Shown here: piece by piece, positions 33,903-46,794 of the stretch
Position numbering within the stretch: the stretch's first letter is position 1
Layout of the letters: each line of letters starts with the position of its first letter
Source of the DNA: Egicoccus sp. AB-alg6-2
GTDB taxonomy: Bacteria > Actinomycetota > Nitriliruptoria > Nitriliruptorales > Nitriliruptoraceae
DNA length: 64,000 nucleotides
Direction: 5' to 3'
Assembly: GCF_041821025.1 (NCBI RefSeq)
Contig: NZ_JBGUAY010000005.1
Location: 372,001-436,000 of the forward strand
Position numbers and translations under genes: made by a program
Notes under the pieces: generated by a model
What the model saw: only the letters and a program-made list of their open reading frames with translations
What the model was told of the DNA's origin: nothing
Database searches by the model: none

Positions 33903-35063
33903 GTGAACCTCCTCGATGTCCTGCTGGTGCTGCTGGTCCTGGTGGCCATCGGCGGTGGCCTGCGCCTGGGCTTCGTCGCCCGGGCGGCGTCGTGGCTCGG
34001 CCTCGGCGTCGGTGTGGCGCTGGCGACGTGGACCGTTCCGACCGCGCTCACCTTCGTCGAGGGTGGGCAGCCGGGTGTGCGCCTGTTCGTCGGACTGATC
34101 GTGCTGGCCATCACCGTGACCGTGATCGCCTCGCTGTTCCAGGCGGTCGGACTGCGGGCCAGACGCACCATCGCCGCGACGCCGCTCTCGGGCCTGGACC
34201 GCGCGCTCGGGGCCGTGGCGGGCGCCGTCGCGATGGTGGCCGTGGTCTGGTTCCTGCTGCCCGCCGCGGCACAGGTGCCCGGCGAGGTGTCGCGGCAGGT
34301 GCGCTCGTCGACGCTGGCCGCGACGATCGAGCGTTCGACGCCCGAACCCCCCGACGCCGTCCGCGCGATGCGCAACCTGGTCGACACCAGCCGCTTCCCC
34401 GAGGTCTTCGCCGACCTGCAGCCGGCACCGGTCACGGGGCCGCCCCCCGAGGACATCCCGGTTCCGCAGGACATCGTCGACCGGGCGACGGCCGCAACGG
34501 TCAACGTCGAGGCCGACGGCTGCAACCGGCGCTACGAGGGCTCGGGCTTCGCCATCGCCGCGGACACCGTGGTGACCAACGCCCACGTCGTGGCCGGCGC
34601 GGAGGACGTCGTCGTCAAGCGGCCCGACGGGGAACAGCGCTCGGCGACCGTGGTGGTGTTCGACCCGGACCGGGACCTTGCGATCCTCGCCGTGCCCGAA
34701 CTCGGACAGGACCCACTGTCCACCGCCCCGCCGGAGGTCGGCGCGGACGGCGCGGTCATCGGCTACCCGGGCGGCCAGGACACCCCGCGGGTCGCTCCCA
34801 CCCGCGTGGACGACCAGCGCACCGCCGTCGGTCGTGACATCTACGGCCGGGACCGCACCGAGCGAGAGGTGCTGTTCCTCTCCTCCGCCCTCCAGCAGGG
34901 GGACTCGGGCTCGCCGGTCATCGACGTGGCCGGCAACGTCAACGGGGTCGTGTTCGCGATCAGCCCGGACAACCCCACCGTCGCGTTCGCGCTCGCCCTC
35001 AGTGAACTCGAGGCGATCGTCGCAGCGCCGCGCACGCCCGGCGAGACCGGCCCCTGCATCTGA
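33903..35063 (+). CDS. marP: MarP-type membrane serine protease (CvpA plus trypsin domain)
   Basis: 386 residues from GTG 33903; a GTG at 33885 is an alternative. Four helices of the CvpA type fill about 1-125, then a trypsin-like periplasmic domain follows. Its His is in TNAHVV, Asp in DPDRDLAIL and Ser in QGDSGSPV. Two Cys (in DGCNRR and the terminal GPC) could form the disulfide known in MarP. In mycobacteria MarP supports acid resistance through cell-wall hydrolase processing; the same role here is inferred. Confidence 0.92.
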   Translation: MNLLDVLLVLLVLVAIGGGLRLGFVARAASWLGLGVGVALATWTVPTALTFVEGGQPGVRLFVGLIVLAITVTVIASLFQAVGLRARRTIAATPLSGLDRALGAVAGAVAMVAVVWFLLPAAAQVPGEVSRQVRSSTLAATIERSTPEPPDAVRAMRNLVDTSRFPEVFADLQPAPVTGPPPEDIPVPQDIVDRATAATVNVEADGCNRRYEGSGFAIAADTVVTNAHVVAGAEDVVVKRPDGEQRSATVVVFDPDRDLAILAVPELGQDPLSTAPPEVGADGAVIGYPGGQDTPRVAPTRVDDQRTAVGRDIYGRDRTEREVLFLSSALQQGDSGSPVIDVAGNVNGVVFAISPDNPTVAFALALSELEAIVAAPRTPGETGPCI

Positions 35064-35109
35064 TCGGTGCCGTCGCGGCAGGACGGTCCGGTCGGTCTAC
35101 GCTGACGAC

Positions 35110-35580
35110 ATGAGCCCCACCTTCGCCACTGCCGACCGCGTCGATCGTGACGCGATGCTGGCCTTCGTCCGCCCGCGTCACCACGTGGTGTTGACCACCT
35201 TCCGCAGGGACGGCTCGCCACAGTCTTCGCCCGTGTCCGCGGGCGTCGACGCCCAGGGACGCCTGGTCGTGGCCACCTATCCCCAGCGCGCCAAGACCCG
35301 GAACCTGCGGCGCGACTCCCGTGCCAGCGCGGTCGTGCTCTCCGACGACTGGAACGGCCCGTGGGTCCAGCTCGACGGCCGCGTCGAGGTCCTGGACGTC
35401 CCCGAGGCGGTCGAACCACTGGTCGAGTACTTCCGGGCCATCTCCGGCGAACACCCCGACTGGGACGAGTACCGGCAGGCGATGGTGGGGCAGGGCAAGA
35501 GCCTGCTGCGGCTGACGATCGAGCGCTGGGGCCCGATCGCCACCGGCGGCTTCCCACCCGAGCTCGCCGAGCGCGACTGA
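35110..35580 (+). CDS. PPOX-class F420-dependent oxidoreductase-like protein
   Basis: 156 residues from ATG 35110. The split-barrel flavin-fold is indicated by VVLTTFRRDGSPQSSPV, RLVVATYPQRAKTRNLRRD and a late EHPDWDEYRQAM, typical of actinobacterial F420-binding members. Heme, F420 or FMN substrates cannot be told apart. It lies 46 bp after marP, in the same direction. Confidence 0.9.
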   Translation: MSPTFATADRVDRDAMLAFVRPRHHVVLTTFRRDGSPQSSPVSAGVDAQGRLVVATYPQRAKTRNLRRDSRASAVVLSDDWNGPWVQLDGRVEVLDVPEAVEPLVEYFRAISGEHPDWDEYRQAMVGQGKSLLRLTIERWGPIATGGFPPELAERD

Positions 35581-35598
35581 CGGCGTTACGAGGACCGC

Positions 35599-36216
35599 GT
35601 GACTCTGCACATCGCCCTGCTGCTGTTCGACGGCTGCGACCTGCTCGACGTCGGCGGGCCGTACGAGGTCCTGCTGACGGCGAACCGACTGGCGGTGCGG
35701 GCGGGCGACGAGCCGCCGTTCGCGGTCACGACGGTGGCCGTCGACGACCGGCAGATGACCGCGTACGGGGGCCTGGGTCTGCGGGCCGAGGTGACGCTCG
35801 AGGACCTGGGACCGGTGGACGTGGTCGTGGTCCCCGGCCTCGTCGACGTCGCGGCCGGGACCGGGGACGCGCGGCTGGTCGAGGCCGTACGCGAGTTGGT
35901 CGCGGCCAGCGAGGTGGCGACCTCGGTGTGCACGGGATCGTTCCTGCTGGCGGCGGCGGGTGCGCTGCGGGACCGGCCCGCGACGACCCATCACGAGGAC
36001 CTCGAGGCCCTCGGCCGGCGGCACGACGTCGGATCCGTGGTCGCCGGGCGCCGGTGGGTCGACACCGGCGAGGTGGTGACCGGAGCCGGGCTGTCCAGCG
36101 GCATCGCGCTCGGACTCCACCTCGTCGACCGGTTCGCCGGCCGGGATCTCGCCACGGCGACGGCCGCCCAGATCGAGCACGCCTGGGACCCCGAGGGCGC
36201 CGACCAGGTGGTCTGA
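35599..36216 (+). CDS. DJ-1/PfpI family protein
   Basis: 205 residues from GTG 35599 with GAGGA upstream. The fold starts IALLLFDGCDLLDVGGPYEVL; the nucleophile Cys sits in the elbow SVCTGSFLLAAAG, and THHEDLEAL follows. This matches the AraC-associated or isonitrile-hydratase-like subgroup but without a DNA-binding domain. It is 18 bp after the PPOX gene, likely one transcript. Confidence 0.9.
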   Translation: MTLHIALLLFDGCDLLDVGGPYEVLLTANRLAVRAGDEPPFAVTTVAVDDRQMTAYGGLGLRAEVTLEDLGPVDVVVVPGLVDVAAGTGDARLVEAVRELVAASEVATSVCTGSFLLAAAGALRDRPATTHHEDLEALGRRHDVGSVVAGRRWVDTGEVVTGAGLSSGIALGLHLVDRFAGRDLATATAAQIEHAWDPEGADQVV

Positions 36217-36225
36217 CCGGTCCCG

Positions 36226-36648
36226 CTACGCCAGGCCCGCCCGCACCCGGAGGAGTTGCGCGAAGCCGTTGGGGTCGGCGACGGTCACGGTCATACCGGG
36301 ATGGGGCAGCCGGTCGCGGCCGGCCAGTGCACCGACCGGCTCGTGGAAACGGACGCACACTCCCGCCCGGGTGTTGGTCCCGAAGGTGACGCCGCGGTCG
36401 GCCAGCGAGAGGTGGGGGCCGACGACCCGGTGGGCGCGGTAGGGGCCGCCGACCGTGACGTCCGCGACGTTGTCGAGGGTGGTCGTCAACAGCCAGGGGC
36501 CGAACCGGGCCCGGAGCACGCCCTGCGGGCCGCGACCGACCACGACCTGTGCGGTGGAAGGCGTCACGCCCGCCAGCCGGAGCAACGGCTGGTAACGACG
36601 GTCGAACTCGAAGTCGAATGCCTGCAGGGCACCAGCGTGGTCGGCCAT
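36226..36648 (-). CDS. Uncharacterised conserved actinobacterial protein
   Basis: 140 residues from ATG 36648, with GAGGAG upstream. The sequence looks like a single soluble beta-rich domain: [25 protein letters not shown], a [13 protein letters not shown] segment, and VCVRFHEPV followed by [12 protein letters not shown] recall similar proteins in mycobacteria and relatives but no function. It is divergent from typA. Confidence 0.8.
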   Translation of the reverse strand: MADHAGALQAFDFEFDRRYQPLLRLAGVTPSTAQVVVGRGPQGVLRARFGPWLLTTTLDNVADVTVGGPYRAHRVVGPHLSLADRGVTFGTNTRAGVCVRFHEPVGALAGRDRLPHPGMTVTVADPNGFAQLLRVRAGLA

Positions 36649-36822
36649 CACGGGCTCCTCGTCGCGTCGCTGCCGTGGGTACCGGCCGGCGTCGCTGCGC
36701 GTGGGCCGCTGCCTCGTCCGCCGGTCCGCCTCCTCAGACGCCGGTACGCTGGAACGTCCCCCTTCGCGCGTCCGTCCGGCGCCCGGGGCTCCACCCCTTC
36801 CTCGAACGCTCGGGTTCTCGCT

Positions 36823-38679
<1,857 letters not shown>

Positions 38680-38687
38680 ACCGGGGG

Positions 38688-39374
38688 TCAGACGCTGCCC
38701 TCGCTTCCCTCGTAGTCGAAACCGCCCAGCGGGTCGTCCCGGGTCGGCAGCTGCAGGATCTCGGGCACGAGCTCCTCGGCGAACGTGTCGTGGCGCTCGT
38801 GGATCGCGCGCAGCGGATCGTCCGCGTCGTCGATGCGCAGGTCCCAGAGCGGATACAGCTCCGTGCCCATGACGACGACCGTCGCGGAGCGGTGCCCCAT
38901 GGTGTCGCCACCGGCGTCCTCGCCCGCGTCCAGGGCGGCGAGCAGACGCTCGACCAGGGGTTGCCCCTCGCTGGACAAAAACGCCTCGACGGCCCGGTCG
39001 ACCACCTCGGGTCCGGCGAGCCGGTTGCCCTGACAGGCGTAGTTCGGACCGGTGCGGTGCCCCTTCCAGTCCTCGGGCAACGACCCCGTGAAACTGCCCG
39101 CACGGCCCTTCGCGTCCACGAGGCCGAACTGTCGTCCTTCGCGTCCGGGATCGGCGGCGACGAGCCGCTCGACCGCCTCGTCGGCGGCCACGCCCTCGGC
39201 CAGGAGCTCCAAGCCGTCGAAGGCCAGGTACGGGTTCATCATCGCCTGCGACGCGGCCGCACCCGTCCGGGCCCGGGCATGCGCCACGAGTTTGCCGACA
39301 CCGGGCATCGCGGTCATGGCGCCGACGCCGATGTGGCCGCTGTCGGGGTCGAGGGCGACGAGCGAGAAGGTCAC
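38688..39374 (-). CDS. DUF1028 family (Ntn-hydrolase-like) protein
   Basis: 228 residues from GTG 39374, with AGGA upstream. The start TFSLVALDPDSGHIGVGAMT and the NPYLAFDGLELLAEG, GHRTGPNYACQGN segments identify the family. Members are thought to be Ntn-type hydrolases of unknown substrate. It ends 8 bp after the convergent typA stop. Confidence 0.9.
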   Translation of the reverse strand: MTFSLVALDPDSGHIGVGAMTAMPGVGKLVAHARARTGAAASQAMMNPYLAFDGLELLAEGVAADEAVERLVAADPGREGRQFGLVDAKGRAGSFTGSLPEDWKGHRTGPNYACQGNRLAGPEVVDRAVEAFLSSEGQPLVERLLAALDAGEDAGGDTMGHRSATVVVMGTELYPLWDLRIDDADDPLRAIHERHDTFAEELVPEILQLPTRDDPLGGFDYEGSEGSV

Positions 39375-39503
39375 GCGGGGTTCCTGTCCTGACGGGGAGA
39401 ATCGGTCCGCCAAGGTGCCGTCCGAGCGGCGGTCCGGCGCCCCATCGACCCCGTCCTTCGTCGCGCTACCGTCCCCGGGGTGGAACGGCGGAGGAGCGCG
39501 AGC

Positions 39504-40423
39504 ATGTTGCGATGGATGCTGCTGCGGGCGGCGGGCGACGAGCGCCTGGCGCGCTGGGCGGCGGCGAGTCCGACGGTGCGTCCGGTCGTCGACCGCTACA
39601 TCGCCGGTGACACCCTGGGCGCCGGGCTGAAGGCTGCGCGCGGCCTCGCCGACGCCGGCATGGCGGTCACGCTCGACCACGTCGGCGAGTACATCACCGA
39701 CGCGTCCCAGGCCGACGAGGCGGCACAGGTCTACCGCGAGGTGCTGTCGCAGGTCGCCGCCGAGGACCTGCCGGCCGGCATCAGCGTGAAGCCGACCCAG
39801 CTCGGCCTGTTGCTCGAGCGCGACCGCTGCGAGAAGTTGGTCGCCGACCTCGCGCAGCGCGCCGCGGACGCCGCCGTCCACGTCACCCTCGACATGGAGG
39901 ACCACCCCGTCACCGAGGCGACGGTGGCGCTGGTGGAACAGGCCCATGCCGCCGGCGCGACCAATGTCGGTTGCGCCATCCAAGCGGCGCTGCACCGCAC
40001 CCCCGACGACGTCCGGCGGCTGACCCGGCTCGGCGCCAGCATCCGCCTGTGCAAGGGCGCCTACGCCGAGCCCGTGCACGTCGCCTGGCAGCGTCGGGTG
40101 GAGGTCGACCGGGCCTACCTGGAAGCGGCACGCCACCTGCTCCGGGAAGCCGACTATCCGCGCTTCGCCACCCACGACCACCGTCTGGTCGCGGCCATCA
40201 AACGCGAGGCGGCCCACCTCGGGCGGCCCCGCGACAGCTACGAGTTCCAGATGTTGTTCGGTGTCCGTGCCGACATGCAGCGCGCACTGGTCGCCGATGG
40301 CTACCGGCTGTGCGTCTACGTTCCGTTCGGGACCGAGTGGTTCCCGTACTTCACCCGCCGGCTCGCAGAACGCCCGGCGAATCTGGCGTTCTTCCTGCGC
40401 GCCCTCACCAGTGGAGATCAGCG

Positions 40424-40427
<4 letters not shown>
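39504..40427 (+). CDS. Proline dehydrogenase
   Basis: 307 residues from ATG 39504, with GGAGGAG 7 nt upstream; an ATG-like start at 39480 is the alternative. A TIM-barrel of the PutA/PRODH type is shown by LDHVGEYITD, SVKPTQLG, LDMEDH, RLCKGAY, FATHDHRLV and YEFQMLFGVR. It oxidises proline to pyrroline-5-carboxylate with FAD and passes electrons to quinone. It is coupled to pruA by ATGA overlap. Confidence 0.95.
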
Positions 40428-42049
<1,622 letters not shown>

Positions 42050-42174
42050 GCGGCAGCGGGCCATGGCCGGACGGCGGCGGAGGGTGGACCGTCCGGCCAC
42101 GGCACCACCCGAACGACCGCACCCGGACCTGCCGTCGACACGTCACCTTGGCCGTCATCCACCCGGAGGTCATC

Positions 42175-42612
42175 GTGGCCGAAGTCGCCCGCATCATCCC
42201 GGCGTCGCGTGACGCGGTCTTCGCCGCGCTCGCCGAGCCGGACACCTACCCGCGCTGGGTCGTCGGCGCCCAGCGGATCCGTGCCGTCGAGGGGAACTGG
42301 CCGGCTCCCGGCGCGACCTTCCATCACGTCGTAGGCGCGTTCCCGCTGCGGCTGCGCGACTCGACCTCGGTGCTCGAGTGCGCCGAGGGACGGCTGCTGG
42401 TGCTCGAGGCCCGAGCCCGCCCGATGGGTCGTGCCCGCGTCGAGCTGCACCTCGAGGAGGTACCGGGGGGCACCCGGGTGCGCATGGTCGAGTTCCCGAC
42501 CTCGGGACCGGCGAGATTCGCGCCCGATCTGGTACTCGCACCCTCGATCCGGCGGCGCAACCACGTCTCGCTGGAACGCCTCGAGGCGGTGGTGACGGGG
42601 AGCAGCGACTGA
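42175..42612 (+). CDS. SRPBCC (START/polyketide cyclase-like) protein
   Basis: 145 residues from GTG 42175, with GGAGG 6 nt upstream; TTG at 42148 is possible. The sequence ARIIPASRDAVFAALAEPDTYPRWV starts the family fold, with TSVLECAEGRLLVLEARARP later and a long C-terminal helix. It probably binds a hydrophobic ligand in a helix-grip cavity. No clear functional neighbour. Confidence 0.85.
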   Translation: MAEVARIIPASRDAVFAALAEPDTYPRWVVGAQRIRAVEGNWPAPGATFHHVVGAFPLRLRDSTSVLECAEGRLLVLEARARPMGRARVELHLEEVPGGTRVRMVEFPTSGPARFAPDLVLAPSIRRRNHVSLERLEAVVTGSSD

Positions 42613-42616
42613 CCCG

Positions 42617-43102
42617 TCAGCGGAGCACTGCGGCGATCGCCCACACCGCGATCATGACGATGCCGACGACCAGCTCGACGATCACGCCGATCCCGTAGGC
42701 CCGTGCCACGCCCGCCAGCGACCGCCAGGCGGGTTGCCAGTCCCCGAGGCGGTCGCGCTCGGCGACCAGCAGTCCGACGGCCGCCCCGAGCAGGAAGCCG
42801 ACGATGGGGACGACGAAGAACCCGACGACGGCACCGACCGCCGCGGAAACCAGCGAGCGCATGGGCACCCCACCACGGCGGCCGTGACGGGCCGGCAGCC
42901 ACACGGTGGCGGCCGTACCGACGGCGAACAGCACGCTGAGCACGCCCGCGACGGCCCAGCCGGCCGCGTCGGTGCCCGCCAGCAGCGTGCTGCCCACGGC
43001 CGCCCCCCACACCAGCAGCAGGCCGGGCAGGACGGGAACGACCACCCCGATCATGCCGACGAGCATCACCGCGAGGGCCAGCGCGGCCACGGACGGGTCC
43101 AT
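42617..43102 (-). CDS. DUF456 family membrane protein
   Basis: 161 residues from ATG 43102, with AGGAGA upstream. Four to five hydrophobic segments are visible, with VVPVLPGLLLVWGAAV near the N-terminus and VGFFVVPIVGFLLGAAVG in the middle, the Gly-rich repeated helices of DUF456. The function is unknown. It follows tRNA-Met on the same strand. Confidence 0.88.
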   Translation of the reverse strand: MDPSVAALALAVMLVGMIGVVVPVLPGLLLVWGAAVGSTLLAGTDAAGWAVAGVLSVLFAVGTAATVWLPARHGRRGGVPMRSLVSAAVGAVVGFFVVPIVGFLLGAAVGLLVAERDRLGDWQPAWRSLAGVARAYGIGVIVELVVGIVMIAVWAIAAVLR

Positions 43103-43148
43103 GTGCGTCGTCTCCTGCTCCCCCGGGCGCCGGTCCGGCGACACCTCG

Positions 43149-43222
43149 TGGGCCGGGCGGGGCTCGAACCCGCGACCAAACGATTATGAGTCGTCTGCTC
43201 TGACCAGCTGAGCTACCGGCCC
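43149..43222 (-). tRNA. tRNA-Met (anticodon CAT)
   Basis: 74 nt on the minus strand with a 7-bp acceptor stem GGGCCGG/CCGGCCC, D arm GCTC/GAGC, anticodon loop CTCATAA and T arm GCGGG-TTCGAGC-CCCGC. The discriminator is A and CCA is not encoded. CAT could also be the lysidine-modified tRNA-Ile, but the anticodon-arm sequence resembles elongator Met. It is probably transcribed just before the DUF456 gene. Confidence 0.92.
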
Positions 43223-43258
43223 GCGAAGGACGCGAGGGTAGTCCCCGGTGCCAGCGGG

Positions 43259-43999
43259 TCAGGGCACCTCACCGAAGGGCGCGGTGGTCGCGGCCAGCGT
43301 CGCCTCGGCACGGGTCGCGGCTGGCGCGCCGTCGACGAAGACGGCGACGCGGTACTCCTCGGTGCTGCCCGACGGCAGGGTGGTGGCCCAGGTCACCGGC
43401 AGCGCCACGCTGCTGGTGCCGCTGGCGCCGGCCTGGCCGGTCAGGATCGACCACGAGGAGGGGCCCTGGCGGTCGTCACTCGCGCGGAAGACGAACGCCT
43501 CGACCTCGCACGGACACGAGCTCGCTCCCTGGTCGGTGAAGACGGTCACCGACCCCTGCAGGACGACGTAGCCGGAACCACCGCGCTCACCGGTGGCATC
43601 CACCGTCACAGTGACCGGGACGCCGCTGCCTGCGCTGAGCGTGGTGGTGCTGTGGTCGGCCGTCACCCGCGGCAGCCCGCGGGTGAGGAAGGTCGCCATC
43701 TGGCCGCGGTTGACGGCGTTGCCGGCGCAGTAGCGGTCGGTGGTGCAGCCCGCGGTGATCCCGGAACCGGCGAGTTCACCGATCGCGGCGTGGTGGGTGC
43801 TGTTGGCGGGCACGTCGGTGAACACGTGGCTGGCCGCGGCCGGGACGGCGACCGCGAGGATGGCGAGCGAGAGCACGAGCAGCAGGCTGCGGCGGCGGGT
43901 CGTCAGCATGGGGGAACGCCTTTCGCGGTCGGATTCGGTCGAGGCGACCGACGAGGTGGCGGGACGGCCCGAGCGGGAGGTGGAGGACGACGGATTCAT
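43259..43999 (-). CDS. Secreted protein with S-layer-homology-like domain, last gene of mau-like operon
   Basis: 246 residues from ATG 43999, which overlaps the stop of the upstream gene as ATGA and has GGAG 6 nt before it; a shorter start at 43909 has no ribosome binding site. A long polar n-region precedes a signal peptide ending near PAAASH. An SLH-like segment follows, with FTDVP, AIGELAGSGITAGC and NRGQMATFLTR, then a beta-sandwich-like region. It may anchor to, or be displayed on, the wall. The paired Cys and its place in the operon suggest a link with the MauD/MauE-type redox genes. Confidence 0.82.
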   Translation of the reverse strand: MNPSSSTSRSGRPATSSVASTESDRERRSPMLTTRRRSLLLVLSLAILAVAVPAAASHVFTDVPANSTHHAAIGELAGSGITAGCTTDRYCAGNAVNRGQMATFLTRGLPRVTADHSTTTLSAGSGVPVTVTVDATGERGGSGYVVLQGSVTVFTDQGASSCPCEVEAFVFRASDDRQGPSSWSILTGQAGASGTSSVALPVTWATTLPSGSTEEYRVAVFVDGAPAATRAEATLAATTAPFGEVP

Positions 44000-45648
44000 G
44001 ACAGCTCCGAGGCGCGTCGGGGCGTACGGGGAGCGGTTCCGTCCGGACCGCTGCCGTCGACCGCACGCGCCGGGCGCGGCGACCGGCGCGTCAGACGCTG
44101 CACGGCACCGTTGCGGTCGATGACGATCGCGCCGCCGACGAACGATGCCCGCTGCTGCCCGTTCGCGACGCGGACCACGTCGCTGGTGGGAAGCCCGAGC
44201 GCGCCGGCAGGACCGCCGGCCTCGTCGTAGGCGGCCAGGATCGGTCCGGACAGTACGCGGGCCCCGGTCCCTGGGCCGACGAAGATCGCCCCGCGTTCGA
44301 GGTCGAGGCGACGGCCGCCTCCGACCGCGCGTGGTCTGCCGGCCGGTCGACCGAGCGTGCCGCCAGGGCCGCCCTCCTCGAGGTAGCGGGCCGCGAGGTC
44401 GTCGCCGACGGCGACCAACCCGTCGCCGCCGGACGCGACCACGATGCCGCGTTCGAACCGCTGCAGGCGGACCCCACCGGAGCTTTCCTCCTCGGCGACG
44501 GGCAGCCCCACCGCGTCGGGCGATCCGGCCGCGGGTACCCGGGCGGCGGCGAGCACGTCGGCGGCCACCTGCACGACCGGTCCGCCCGCCGCCTGTGCCA
44601 CCGTGACGTGCTCGAACGTGACGACCTGGCCGCCACCGGTGCGACTCGTGCCGGTCGGGTAGCCCCAGGCGCCGGTGGGCCCGCCGGCGGCACGGAACCG
44701 TTCGTCGATGGCGCCGAGCACCGGCTGGGGCGTGGCCGAGCGGGTACGGAGGTAGATCGTCCCGCCCTGGTAGCGGACGTGCAGGCCGGCGCCGTCGCCG
44801 ACGGCCGTCACCTCGGTCAGCGGGTACGCCAACGCGGACGTGTCACCACCGAGTGAGCGATGGGTGGCATCGATCGCGCCGTAGACCGCGAGCGCACCGG
44901 TTGCCGAGCGGTAGAAGATCGAGCCGTTCTCGTACCGGCGGTACCGGCCTCCGGCGGCGCCGGCACGTTCGGGCGTGGTTGCGCGTCCGAGGATCGAGCC
45001 CGACTGCCCCAGGTCCTGGTAGCGGAGGTCGATGTGCGTGGCGTTGCTGCCGGGCAGACACGTCGAGTTGTGGCTCCGTGTGCGGTTGTCGACCCGCAAC
45101 GTGCGGTTGCACGAGGCGTCCCACTCCCAGGGGGTCATGCAGGTGACGACGCGGCAGACCACCTCGGTGACGCCGGCGACCTGGGTGTTGCACTGCCCGT
45201 AGCGGAAGTTGTTGCAGCAGACCCGTCGCTGGTCGCAGGTGCCGTCGGCGCATCGGCACGAACACGACGCGGACGGGCTGCGGTTGCAGTCGATCACGTA
45301 GCGGGCGCGCCCCATGCAGTACGGGGAATCGTCGATCCGCCACCATCCCGCGGCGTACGAACCCGGTGGGCAGGTGTTGGCGCCGTTGTTGACCGTGCAG
45401 CAGAAGGCGGTCCAGCCGCTCGAGCACGACGCGCCGGTGCCACACACCTGCGCGTACGCGCTGCCGGGCTTGAGCGCGTAACGGATGGGGTCGACCGCCA
45501 GGGCGGAGCCGACGACCGCGACCCGGCCGAGGAAGCGCCGGCGCGAAAGGCCCCGACCGGCGAGGGCACGTCCGAGACGGTCGACGACCCGGACGCTGAT
45601 GGGACCCGTGTCTTCCGGTGACGCCTGCGGCTCCGTTGCGATGGTCAT
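43996..45648 (-). CDS. Tat-exported MauA-like cysteine-rich protein fused to LGFP repeats
   Basis: 550 residues; ATG 45648 overlaps the preceding stop. A twin-arginine signal (SRRRFLG at 35-41, cleavage near SAYAQ) is followed by 18 Cys between residues 69 and 197. The TCPPGSYAAGWW, YVIDC and CSCRC segments resemble the methylamine dehydrogenase light chain, whose disulfides need MauD/MauE-type helpers. The Trp102/103 region lines up with the first TTQ tryptophan; the second has no clear match (Cys165 near that place, Trp174 and 176 later). Residues 210-520 contain several LGFP repeats (GAIDERFRAAGGPTGAWGYP is one), which in actinobacteria attach to the cell wall. Catalysis is not established. 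Confidence 0.8.
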   Translation of the reverse strand: MTIATEPQASPEDTGPISVRVVDRLGRALAGRGLSRRRFLGRVAVVGSALAVDPIRYALKPGSAYAQVCGTGASCSSGWTAFCCTVNNGANTCPPGSYAAGWWRIDDSPYCMGRARYVIDCNRSPSASCSCRCADGTCDQRRVCCNNFRYGQCNTQVAGVTEVVCRVVTCMTPWEWDASCNRTLRVDNRTRSHNSTCLPGSNATHIDLRYQDLGQSGSILGRATTPERAGAAGGRYRRYENGSIFYRSATGALAVYGAIDATHRSLGGDTSALAYPLTEVTAVGDGAGLHVRYQGGTIYLRTRSATPQPVLGAIDERFRAAGGPTGAWGYPTGTSRTGGGQVVTFEHVTVAQAAGGPVVQVAADVLAAARVPAAGSPDAVGLPVAEEESSGGVRLQRFERGIVVASGGDGLVAVGDDLAARYLEEGGPGGTLGRPAGRPRAVGGGRRLDLERGAIFVGPGTGARVLSGPILAAYDEAGGPAGALGLPTSDVVRVANGQQRASFVGGAIVIDRNGAVQRLTRRSPRPARAVDGSGPDGTAPRTPRRASELS

Positions 45649-46151
45649 CTCGTGACCTCCTCCGCCGCGACGGGATCGAGGCGGATCTGCGCCAGGACCT
45701 CCTCGACGCGGCGAACCTGTCGGTTGGCGTCGCGGCCGTCGCCGAGGACGACGTAGAGGCAGAAGGCACGACCGGCCTCGGTGAAGAAGTGCTGCCAGCC
45801 GGCCTGACCCGGCAGGGAGCGCTGCAGGGACCGGCCGCTGAACTGCCGCGGGTCGAGCCTGCGTGGCAGGCCGTTCGCGGCGAACAGCGGCGTGCCTGCC
45901 TCCTCCGCTCCGTACTCGAGCAGCGCGACAAAGCTGTCGTCCCCGGCCATCAGGTCGACGGCACCGGAGCCGAAGTCGCCGCGCTCCGCCGGCAGGGCGA
46001 ACGTGCCGAGGTGGACCACGGGCGGTGCCTCGGCGACCGCGGCAGGCGCCAACTCGCCGTCGCCCGCCTCGGGAGGCACGCGTTCGCGCCGGATGGCGCC
46101 CTCCCAGCCGTCCGGTAGTTCGGCCCGGATGCCGTGTCCACGCAGGTGCAT
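45645..46151 (-). CDS. Conserved hypothetical protein of the mau-like operon
   Basis: 168 residues from ATG 46151, with AAAGGGA upstream. It is soluble, with RGHGIRAELPDGWEG, VVHLGTFALP, GDFGSGAVDLMAGDD and FSGRSLQRSLPGQAGWQHFFTE; near the C-terminus AFCLYVVLG has a lone Cys. Similar actinobacterial proteins exist, as far as I recall, but no function is known. It couples by ATGA to the MauA-like gene and starts 10 bp after the membrane gene. Confidence 0.8.
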   Translation of the reverse strand: MHLRGHGIRAELPDGWEGAIRRERVPPEAGDGELAPAAVAEAPPVVHLGTFALPAERGDFGSGAVDLMAGDDSFVALLEYGAEEAGTPLFAANGLPRRLDPRQFSGRSLQRSLPGQAGWQHFFTEAGRAFCLYVVLGDGRDANRQVRRVEEVLAQIRLDPVAAEEVTR

Positions 46152-46161
46152 GACGTCCCTT

Positions 46162-46791
46162 TCAGATCACGGCGCCGGCGACCCCGACAGCGAGGACCGC
46201 AACCGAAGCGGCGAGGGCCCCGTCGGTGATGCGCTTGGCGAGTGACGATCGCGCGTCGAGGTGGCGGTGGTAGCGCTGCAGCGCGAGCGGCTCACGCAGC
46301 GGTGCAGTCGTCAGCAGGGGCAGCGCCCGCACCAGGCCGAAGGTCGCGCCCAGGGCCGCTCCCGCGGGGATCGACGCCGACGCGACGGCGAACAGCAGCA
46401 GCAGGTGGATCGCCGCGGTAGGGATCCGGGTGAGGACCGCCGCCCCGAGCTGGAACCCGAAGCCGGCGCCGTACACCCAGCCGCGGTAGTGGGTCAGCCA
46501 CCGCTCGTCGACCTGCCGCTGCCAGCTCGGCAGGCGCAGCGGCGCCCGTCCGGCGTCGACGGCGATCGCCAGCAGCCCGGCCAGCGCGAGCCCGCCGAGC
46601 ACCGCCTCGCGGGGCGGGACGAGCCCGGCCGCACCGAGCCCGCCGAGGAGTGCCCACCCGAGCGCCCCCGCTACGGCGAAGACGGCGCCACCACCGAGGA
46701 CGGACGCGAGCAGGTAGGCGGCGACCGTGAGGTGCCACCGTTGGCCGCGCGAGGCCTCCCCGACCGGGGAGATGCTGGCGAGCATCGACAT
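46162..46791 (-). CDS. Integral membrane protein of the mau-like operon
   Basis: 209 residues from ATG 46791; an ATG at 46785 fits the GAGG site slightly better. About five hydrophobic stretches are present (near 22-45, 47-78 and 105-165), with a conserved-looking DERWLTHYRGWVYGAGFGFQLG loop and YHRHLDARSSLAKRI before the last helix. No family is recognised. Its position between the MauD-like gene and the Cys-rich protein suggests a part in maturation or export. Confidence 0.75.
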   Translation of the reverse strand: MSMLASISPVGEASRGQRWHLTVAAYLLASVLGGGAVFAVAGALGWALLGGLGAAGLVPPREAVLGGLALAGLLAIAVDAGRAPLRLPSWQRQVDERWLTHYRGWVYGAGFGFQLGAAVLTRIPTAAIHLLLLFAVASASIPAGAALGATFGLVRALPLLTTAPLREPLALQRYHRHLDARSSLAKRITDGALAASVAVLAVGVAGAVI

Positions 46792-46794
46792 GCC

